A stretch of DNA of 64,000 nt from positions 310,001 through 374,000 of the forward strand of contig OZ242191.1 in the NCBI GenBank assembly GCA_965205915.1. The letters run 5' to 3'. The notes beneath the pieces were generated by a model, which saw nothing but the letters and a program-made list of their open reading frames with translations, did not search any database and was not told where the DNA came from. The position numbers and the translations under genes are program-made. Below are positions 58,404-64,000 of this stretch, piece by piece; within the stretch, counting starts at the first letter, position 1, and every line of letters begins with the position of its first letter. Source of the DNA: VXMO01 sp965205915. Lineage in GTDB: Bacteria; Chloroflexota; Dehalococcoidia; UBA6926.

Positions 58404-59315
58404 ATGATGACCATCCCAAGGCTTTCTTCGTCCTCCGCTCACGTACGCAGGGCTCTGTTTGCGGCGCTCCTGGTGGCTGTTATGGCCGTGATGGGGCTTG
58501 CCGTGGCGTGCGGGGGGCAGGAGGCGGAGGCGCCCACGCCCGTCGATACCCCTGAGATTCAGCCGGCGGAGTACACGCAAACGCTGGTTCAGCAGGCTAT
58601 CGATCGGTACAACAGCGACGGGCGTGAGAGTACCGTCGCGTACTACAACTCAAATGAGAGCGTGGACGACCAGTGGTACGTGTTCATTGTGGATGAGACC
58701 GGAGACGTCATCGCGCACGGGGCAAATCAGGATCTGGTGGGGATGGCCGTTGTCGACGTCAAGGGCGAGAACGGCTATCCGTCGGGGCGGATTGTGGCCG
58801 ATGACGCAGATGAGGACGGGGCATGGTCCGTCTACACGTTCTTCAATCCGGCTACGGACCGCTCACAGACCAAACACTCGTGGCTGATTCGGCATGAGGG
58901 CCTGATCTTTGGATCCGGCTGGTATGAGGATGGACCCCCCAAGTCTGACGAGCCCGCCTATACACAAGGGCTGGTTCAGCAGGCCATCAATCTGTACGAC
59001 TCGTCCGGCCTTGACGCGGCGCTGGAATACTACAGCGACCCGGTCAGCGTGGATGGTCAGTGGTACGTGTTCATTGTGGACACGGAGACGGGTCGGACAA
59101 TCGGGCATTTCAACCCTGAGCTGCGAGATCGCGACCCTGCCCTACGCGTCGACTCCACAGGGTATTTCTATGGGGATGACCTGTTGGAGGCGACGGAGGA
59201 CGGCAGTTGGATAGAGTATGTAATCACGAATCCTGACACCGGGGAGAATAGCCTGAAGCACACGTGGGCGGTGTTGCATGACAGGCACATCTTTGCGTCG
59301 GGGTGGTATGAGTAG
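58404..59315 (+). CDS. Lipoprotein with two tandem Cache-like domains
   Basis: A 303-residue lipoprotein (LAVACGG lipobox, C36) with two similar halves (about 55-175 and 185-303). Each has TQ-x-LVQQAI, a Y-x-S segment, QWYVFIVD-E-TG, a middle variable loop and a closing KH-[ST]-W followed by [FI]-[GA]-SGWYE. The pattern matches single Cache domains, extracellular ligand sensors, here without kinase or chemoreceptor part. It may be a solute sensor or carrier. AAAGG lies near ATG 58404. The gene is divergent from znuA and may share its control region. Confidence 0.75.
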   Translation: MMTIPRLSSSSAHVRRALFAALLVAVMAVMGLAVACGGQEAEAPTPVDTPEIQPAEYTQTLVQQAIDRYNSDGRESTVAYYNSNESVDDQWYVFIVDETGDVIAHGANQDLVGMAVVDVKGENGYPSGRIVADDADEDGAWSVYTFFNPATDRSQTKHSWLIRHEGLIFGSGWYEDGPPKSDEPAYTQGLVQQAINLYDSSGLDAALEYYSDPVSVDGQWYVFIVDTETGRTIGHFNPELRDRDPALRVDSTGYFYGDDLLEATEDGSWIEYVITNPDTGENSLKHTWAVLHDRHIFASGWYE

Positions 59316-59482
59316 CGAGCGCGCCTGCTAGTTGGCGCGCCGGCTGCGCCAGGTGGCCGGCGTCAGACAAATCGGCCCTCCTTGCACTGACGACGCAGTT
59401 GCTGCGAAAGGTATCTTTCGGCTGCGTGCCATTTGTATCATTTGCCAAAATGTTGCGTCTTGATTAATTTCTGGGGAATAAT

Positions 59483-59495
59483 TGTCACTGTGACA
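59483..59495. promoter_or_regulatory. 13-bp palindrome upstream of the cadherin-repeat gene
   Basis: TGTCAC-T-GTGACA is a perfect palindrome in an AT-rich stretch of the 215-nt gap 59316-59530, 35 nt before the start codon. It could be an operator. GGAGG (59514-59518) follows it. Confidence 0.4.
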
Positions 59496-59530
59496 CAATT
59501 TGTTGGGGATGTTGGAGGTAGCTCCAGTCC

Positions 59531-62272
59531 GTGTTTGAGCGTCGTTTCTCGGCCAAAGTGAGAGTAGCGTTCGCAAGCCTGCTGGGCCTGACAGTGATGT
59601 TTGTCATCTTCCTGGGGCTTGCCCAGGCGCAATCAGGCCCCTCGATATCTGTTGCGTATTCGCCGAATAACAGTGTGCCTCCCAGTGTGGAACTGAGGGC
59701 TACTTTCACGCTTAACAACCTGGACCCCACTGCCTATTCATCGTTGACTATGGTCGCGACCATCAAGAGGTACAGCATGTTGGAGCTGCTGGGCGTCTCC
59801 TACAATCCAGTGGATTGGGTCCACTATTGCCATGGGGTGGACCTAAATAGCGACCACGCTATAGCGGTGGATTCCACAACCGAGGAGATCTCCATTCAGG
59901 CGTTCAATCCCTGCGGATTTGGCAATTATGGACACTATACGCTGACAGCCAGGCTCTACCAGGAAGACCCCGACGCTCAGGACGGTCGAGTGGAAATTGC
60001 ATCAGCCAAGAGCCGATTTGCTATGTCTTATTTTCTCGCCGACACCACCGTCACGGCGACGCCGCCGGGGCCTGATATAGCTGCCTGGCTGGAGCCTGAC
60101 CCACGGACTATTACGTTTCGCGTTCATGATGAGCCTCGCACATTTGTGGTACGGGCGGATCTTTTGCGGTACCTGCCCGATCACCTCAGTGTGTTTCTTA
60201 ATGAAGGTGGCGATTCGAGGCAGTTCGCATCGCTTCTTGGGAGCGACTTGTCTCCGGAGGAAGTGTGTCAGCAGGATGAGTACGGCAATGGCTTATGGAA
60301 GCGAGCTATCAACCAGGGTGTAAGTGTCGTCCCCTGCAAGGCGGGACAAGCCAGTTTCATCATTGAACACGAAACCGGCATTGAGTATGACACCGGCGTG
60401 GAAACAAGTCTGATCATGTACAAGGTGGACTTTCAGGTCCTTCCTGCCCTCGACTCTGCCTCCGCTGCCGCGCCGCCACCACCACCACCGCCATCATCTC
60501 CATCACCTCCCCCGCCCGCTGTAAGTCCACCTCCCCCGCCCCGCAGCGGCGGAGGAGGGAGTTCCCCTCGTAACAGGGCGCCGGAGTTCAGAGACGGTGG
60601 TAAGGCCGAGCGAACGGTCAGCGAGAACGTCCCGTCCGGTTCGTTGCTGGGTGATCCCATTGAGGCACGCGACGGCGATGATGAGGATGTGCTGGTGTAC
60701 TCGCTGGGCGGAGTGGACGCGGCGCTCTTTTCGATTGACTCAGCGGACGGGCAACTGAGCACAACCGCAGAGTTCGATTTTGAATCACATTCGGCGTACG
60801 AGATCATCGTTTCTGTGACGGGCGGCAAGTCGTCACGGGATCAACCCAATGATGATGAGGACGACTTTATCGAGGTCACGATCAAGGTAAGGAACGCAGA
60901 TGAGCGGGGCGTGGTGACGCTATCCAATTATGATCCGTACATCGACTCTGGTATTGCCGCAGTGCTGGAGGACGCGGATGGCAATCTGCGGGACGTTGAG
61001 TGGTTGTGGGAGCGATCGGCAGACGGCGAGACGTGGGTCGAATTGGCAAGCGAGGATGGAAGCTCGTTCACACCCGACGACGGTGATATTGGCGGGTTCC
61101 TACGTGTGACGGCGACGTATTCGGACGTCCATGGCTCCGGGAAGGCGGCCGTCGCCGTGACGAATGCGACAGTTATCGCGAACACCGTTCCAGGTTTTAC
61201 TACCGACGAGCCGATTGAGCGGGCCGTTCGTGAGCATGGCGCAGGGGAGACAGGGGGCGTTGTTGGCGAGCCGGTGGTTGCGGCAGATCAGGACGGGGAC
61301 GCGCTTATCTATTCACTGGATGGGGATGACGCGGCGCTATTTGAGATTGACGCAGCCACGGGGCAGATCATCTTGAATGACGACCTTGCGCCGGACTACG
61401 AGACACGGGAGTCATATCGGCTGACGGTCACCGTCATGGACGGTCGGGACGAGCGGGGCGACGCGGACTCAGTGGTAGACGACGAGATAAGCGTCCTGGT
61501 GCGCGTTGAGAACCTGGATGAGGCGGGAACGCTTGCGCCGTCTCTCAGGAATCCGCGCGTCGGCGCTGAGTTCTCGGTGGAGTTGAGCGACCCCGATGGC
61601 GGGATTGTTGTCACTGAATGGCGATGGGATCGTTCGCCGACTATCGAGTCAGGCCGTTCAACGTGGACACCCATCAATGGCGCGCATTCGGCCTCTTATT
61701 CGCCTCTCGCGACGGACGCGGGGCATTTCTTCCGCGTTAGCGCGACGTATACAGACGGGCACGGGCCGTTCAAGAACGCGCAGTTGATTGTGGTGGGTGA
61801 GGTGTTGGAGTACACGGGCCCACTCTTTGTAGGCACGGACGCGGGGTCAATCAGTCTGAGCGTGCAGGAGAATGCCACCGGAGACACGACTGTCGGCGAA
61901 CCCGTGACGGCGGAATCCGGGAACGAGCCGATCACCTATAAGTTGAGCGGGCCGGACGCGGGGCTGTTCACAGTCGATGAGAAATCCGGACAGATTCGCG
62001 TGGCGGACGGCGCCTTACTCGACTATGAACAGGGCAACAGGGCTTATGGCTTAACACTGACGGCCACTGACGGCCTTGGGCAGACGGCGTCTGTCACCGT
62101 GACGATACAGCTCACGAACATTGAGTTACCGGCTTTGGCGGGACGCTACGACACGGACAACGATGAGAGGATCAGCCGGGCCGAGGCACTGGCGGCGGTG
62201 GCGGACTATTTTGAGGGAACGACATCGCGGGTAGTATTGGGTGACGTGTTGGCGGTATACGGCGGGGGCTAG
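59531..62272 (+). CDS. Exported cadherin/Ig-like repeat protein with C-terminal EF-hand/dockerin-like domain
   Basis: A 913-residue secreted protein. It has a signal peptide (VMFVIFLGLAQAQ) and an N-terminal beta region (35-300), then a Pro-rich linker. Three cadherin-like repeats follow (YSLGGVDAALFSIDSADGQL, YSLDGDDAALFEIDAATGQI, YKLSGPDAGLFTVDEKSGQI), separated by two Ig-like modules of the W-x-RS type (WLWERSADGETWVEL, WRWDRSPTIESGRSTW). The last 45 residues (YDTDNDERISRAEALAAVADYF) form an EF-hand/dockerin-like Ca2+ tail seen on many surface proteins of this kind. GTG 59531 is the only start before the signal peptide (in-frame TAG upstream); GGAGG is 12 nt away. Likely a Ca2+-dependent adhesion protein. 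Confidence 0.85.
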   Translation: MFERRFSAKVRVAFASLLGLTVMFVIFLGLAQAQSGPSISVAYSPNNSVPPSVELRATFTLNNLDPTAYSSLTMVATIKRYSMLELLGVSYNPVDWVHYCHGVDLNSDHAIAVDSTTEEISIQAFNPCGFGNYGHYTLTARLYQEDPDAQDGRVEIASAKSRFAMSYFLADTTVTATPPGPDIAAWLEPDPRTITFRVHDEPRTFVVRADLLRYLPDHLSVFLNEGGDSRQFASLLGSDLSPEEVCQQDEYGNGLWKRAINQGVSVVPCKAGQASFIIEHETGIEYDTGVETSLIMYKVDFQVLPALDSASAAAPPPPPPPSSPSPPPPAVSPPPPPRSGGGGSSPRNRAPEFRDGGKAERTVSENVPSGSLLGDPIEARDGDDEDVLVYSLGGVDAALFSIDSADGQLSTTAEFDFESHSAYEIIVSVTGGKSSRDQPNDDEDDFIEVTIKVRNADERGVVTLSNYDPYIDSGIAAVLEDADGNLRDVEWLWERSADGETWVELASEDGSSFTPDDGDIGGFLRVTATYSDVHGSGKAAVAVTNATVIANTVPGFTTDEPIERAVREHGAGETGGVVGEPVVAADQDGDALIYSLDGDDAALFEIDAATGQIILNDDLAPDYETRESYRLTVTVMDGRDERGDADSVVDDEISVLVRVENLDEAGTLAPSLRNPRVGAEFSVELSDPDGGIVVTEWRWDRSPTIESGRSTWTPINGAHSASYSPLATDAGHFFRVSATYTDGHGPFKNAQLIVVGEVLEYTGPLFVGTDAGSISLSVQENATGDTTVGEPVTAESGNEPITYKLSGPDAGLFTVDEKSGQIRVADGALLDYEQGNRAYGLTLTATDGLGQTASVTVTIQLTNIELPALAGRYDTDNDERISRAEALAAVADYFEGTTSRVVLGDVLAVYGGG

Positions 62273-62298
62273 AAGCGGGAACTTGCGTGAGATGCCGT

Positions 62299-62841
62299 CT
62301 ATTCGAAGTACTCGTCTTCGCTAAAGCGGGTCCAGGACGTGAAGACGGGGAAAGGGGACGGCAGGATGCCGTCGGGGTCGTTGAGCCTGAACTCGATTCC
62401 GTCCTTATCGAGGGCGTTGCGGATCGAGATGGAGAAGCCGTTTGACGGGATGCAGTTTATGCACTGCTCCGTCAGGATGCGCTCCGAGCGAGGATTCTCG
62501 AAGTAGATGATGATGTTGGAGAGATCCCCGGATGTCTCGATGCGGTAGTCATCGGCTGTGATGCTCCACTCATCGACGGCGTTGTTTCCCTCCGAATACT
62601 GCGCCCAAATTTCCAGGCCGTTGAAGAAATCTATGATGACGGAACGGCGCGGGCTCTCGTCCTTGCCGGGGTCAAATTGGCGGAATGAGCGGTCGTCTAA
62701 TGCCGACTTTATCTGAGTTTCTTCGCTTTCGGTGACGGGTTCAGGCGTGGCGCAGGCGGCAAACACCGCGGCCCCGATTGCCAGGGCCACGAGCAGCAGG
62801 GCCGGGATGAGGCGCGCCTTGATACCGAAACGCGCCACCAT
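62299..62841 (-). CDS. Small lipoprotein of unknown function
   Basis: A 180-residue protein with a signal and lipobox (AVFAACATPE) and a folded domain of beta character (VIIDFFNGLEIWAQYSEGNN, NIIIYFENPRSERIL). Two cysteines at EQCINCIPS may form a disulfide or a redox/metal pair. I do not recognise the family. It lies 5 nt behind the glutaredoxin gene on the same strand, so the two are probably co-expressed, which fits a thiol-related role but does not prove it. Confidence 0.6.
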   Translation of the reverse strand: MVARFGIKARLIPALLLVALAIGAAVFAACATPEPVTESEETQIKSALDDRSFRQFDPGKDESPRRSVIIDFFNGLEIWAQYSEGNNAVDEWSITADDYRIETSGDLSNIIIYFENPRSERILTEQCINCIPSNGFSISIRNALDKDGIEFRLNDPDGILPSPFPVFTSWTRFSEDEYFE

Positions 62842-62846
62842 CTCGC

Positions 62847-63101
62847 TTAGTTGAGGCCGAGGGCGGCGCTGAGTTCTTTGTCGGAGGGTTCCGTAAGGAT
62901 GCGGCCGCCGGGCAGGACGATTGTCGGGACGACCTGCATTCCCTTGTTGAGGTGACGGACCGTGTCCGCGGCCTCCGGCACTTCCTCAATGTTGATCCAG
63001 GTGTACTTGACGTTGTGCTTGTCCAGCAGGCGCTTGGAGCGCGCGCAGTCCGGGCACCACGTTGTTGCGTACATGAGGATTTCCGCTTCGGTTTGCGTCA
63101 T
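62847..63101 (-). CDS. Glutaredoxin-like protein (mycoredoxin type)
   Basis: An 84-residue thioredoxin-fold protein with active site TTWCPDCARSKRLL, the cis-proline region QVVPTIVLPGGRILTEPSD and full domain length. C-P-D-C is characteristic of mycoredoxin/NrdH-like members. It reduces mixed disulfides with a low-molecular-weight thiol or thioredoxin reductase. GGAG precedes ATG 63101. First gene of a two-gene unit with the lipoprotein. Confidence 0.88.
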   Translation of the reverse strand: MTQTEAEILMYATTWCPDCARSKRLLDKHNVKYTWINIEEVPEAADTVRHLNKGMQVVPTIVLPGGRILTEPSDKELSAALGLN

Positions 63102-63190
63102 GATGGGTCTCCTTTAGGCCGTCGCGACGGCGATTCGTTGTATTTAGTTTACCTGAGTGGGGAAAGGCTGACGAGGCGGCGGCGATACGT

Positions 63191-63454
63191 GGTTGGTGGG
63201 CGTTACGGGGTTTGGTTGCACTCCTGGTTCAAGATTCCCGCGTTCGCGGGAATGACGGGGAAGTTGCGGGAATGACGGGGGGGATTGCGGGTGACGGGGG
63301 ATGGGGTTGCGGGTGACGGGGGATGGGGACGTGGGTGGCGGGGGATGGGGGCGTGGGCCCCCGCCTTCGCGGGGGATTCGGAGGGGGCGCGGGGATTCGA
63401 GGGGTGTGGGGGATTCGAGGGGGCGCGGGGGGCGGGGCGTGTCGCGACGCGCCC
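63191..63454. repeat. Dispersed palindromic element copy 2 and G-rich repeats
   Basis: 63191-63259 repeats the element at 35651-35719 (same TTTGGTTGCACTCC and TTCCCGC/GCGGGAA hairpin). After it come several copies of GGGTGACGGGGGATGGGG-like runs (63290-63350), the palindrome CCCCCGCCTTCGCGGGGG with ATTCGG (63358-63381), and GGGCGTGTCG/CGACGCGCCC with CCCTACAG near 63435-63460. The 353-nt gap 63102-63454 carries no convincing gene. The last palindrome abuts the OCD family stop. Confidence 0.75.
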
Positions 63455-64000
63455 CTACAGGTCTGCTTGTGTACCCCTGCCCTGGGCGATGGCGGCTTTG
63501 TAGACTTGGGTGGCGAGGGCTACGTCCCAGAGGCCGATGCCGTGGGACTCAAAGAGTGTGATGTCCTGCGGGGATCGGCGGGCGGTTTCGCGTCCTGCAA
63601 CTATGTCCCCGAGTTCAGGCAGGCGGGCGAGATCTACGATGCCGCGCTCGATGGCCTCGTGGAGGTCTCCGCTTTCGAGGGCCGTCTGTTCACGGTCGTC
63701 GACGACGATGGCGTCGGCTTTGCGCACGGCATCGAGGTCGATTTCGCGGCGCAGGAGGGAGTTGGAGCCGATGGCGTTCACATGGGCGCCATGTTTCAGC
63801 CACGCGCCGTGTAAGACGGGTTCGGAGGCGTTGGTGGCGGTTATGACGATATCGGTTTCGGCGGCGGCCTGCGGGTTGTCGACGGGTTCAACTGTCACAC
63901 CCGTGTGTTCGGTCATTCGCTCTGCGAACTGATTGCGCCTACTCTCATCACGTCCATAGGCCAGAACGCGAGAGACGTTTCGGACGGCGCAGACGGCGGC
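63455..64000 (-). CDS. Ornithine cyclodeaminase/mu-crystallin family protein, C-terminal part
   Basis: The frame is open to the right window edge, giving 182 residues; the start lies outside. Family features are the NAD-binding partner segment VITATNASEPVLHGAWLKHG, then HVNAIGSNSLLRREIDLDAVRKADAIVVDDREQ, and the C-terminal TLFESHGIGLWDVALATQVYKAA. Members deaminate ornithine to proline or reduce imines such as ketimines (alanine dehydrogenase-like). The exact substrate cannot be told from this part. Downstream palindromes may serve as terminator. Confidence 0.88.
   Translation of the reverse strand, partial: AAVCAVRNVSRVLAYGRDESRRNQFAERMTEHTGVTVEPVDNPQAAAETDIVITATNASEPVLHGAWLKHGAHVNAIGSNSLLRREIDLDAVRKADAIVVDDREQTALESGDLHEAIERGIVDLARLPELGDIVAGRETARRSPQDITLFESHGIGLWDVALATQVYKAAIAQGRGTQADL

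Noticed and set aside
63285..63561. Several overlapping plus-strand frames in the G-rich repeat zone
   Set aside because: Low-complexity Gly/Arg/Trp translations of repeats and antisense of the ornithine cyclodeaminase family gene.

Overview
This 64 kb window is a bacterial chromosome segment of about 60% GC with densely packed genes and no rRNA, tRNA or CRISPR locus that I could find. The gene mix suggests a respiring member of the Chloroflexota, probably near Dehalococcoidia/SAR202. It has a heme O synthase, an ETF with a membrane FeS quinone reductase, a retropepsin-like pair, long Ig/cadherin-type surface proteins with a C-terminal EF-hand/dockerin-like tail, and many lipoproteins. The lineage is an inference from gene content, not a measured placement.

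Layout. 1-6 kb: two retropepsin-like genes, a threonine synthase-NIL-MoaD cluster, tgt, ctaB, a cupredoxin lipoprotein and a BrnT/BrnA-like toxin-antitoxin pair. 6-11 kb: a lipoprotein metallopeptidase, a divergent EF-G paralogue, and a tandemly duplicated RHH/PIN toxin-antitoxin module. 11-15 kb: etfBA divergent from a membrane-bound FeS oxidoreductase (EMO type). 15-25 kb: hflKC, a DNA glycosylase, an FMN reductase, pyrF, an AEC transporter, a HAD phosphatase, a SWIM mini-protein, a HIT protein and a DUF255 thioredoxin-fold protein. 25-38 kb: housekeeping genes, secA-pyrB-prs (minus), purA (plus), the lysine operon dapB-asd-yggS-dapA, and rpsO-pnp.

38.8-52.5 kb is an array of four related exported repeat proteins (A to D). 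They are built from alternating Ig-like modules and share a C-terminal YR-x-K-x-R-x-C tail. A and B are near-copies in places and have nearly the same terminator. In front of C lies a shuffled, decayed copy of pieces of pnp and rpsO, evidence that the array grew by duplication of the neighbouring housekeeping segment.

52.5-56.1 kb holds the most unusual enzymology. A translationally coupled pair encodes (i) a fusion of a heme-oxygenase-like diiron protein with an enolase-superfamily enzyme and (ii) a GH3-type acyl-adenylate/amido synthetase. Both parts of the fusion keep their metal-binding and catalytic residues. This looks like a small, possibly undescribed biosynthetic system. 56-64 kb: a frameshifted TolB-like lipoprotein, a ZnuA-type zinc-binding protein with repeated upstream operator-like sites, a double-Cache lipoprotein, a cadherin-repeat surface protein, a small lipoprotein, a glutaredoxin, dispersed palindromic repeats, and the C-terminal part of an ornithine cyclodeaminase family protein.

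Regulatory signals that recur include the extended -10 box TGCTATACT (before prs, rpsO-pnp and the EMO gene) and several genes whose start codon lies 6-7 nt after a -10 box, which suggests leaderless mRNAs.
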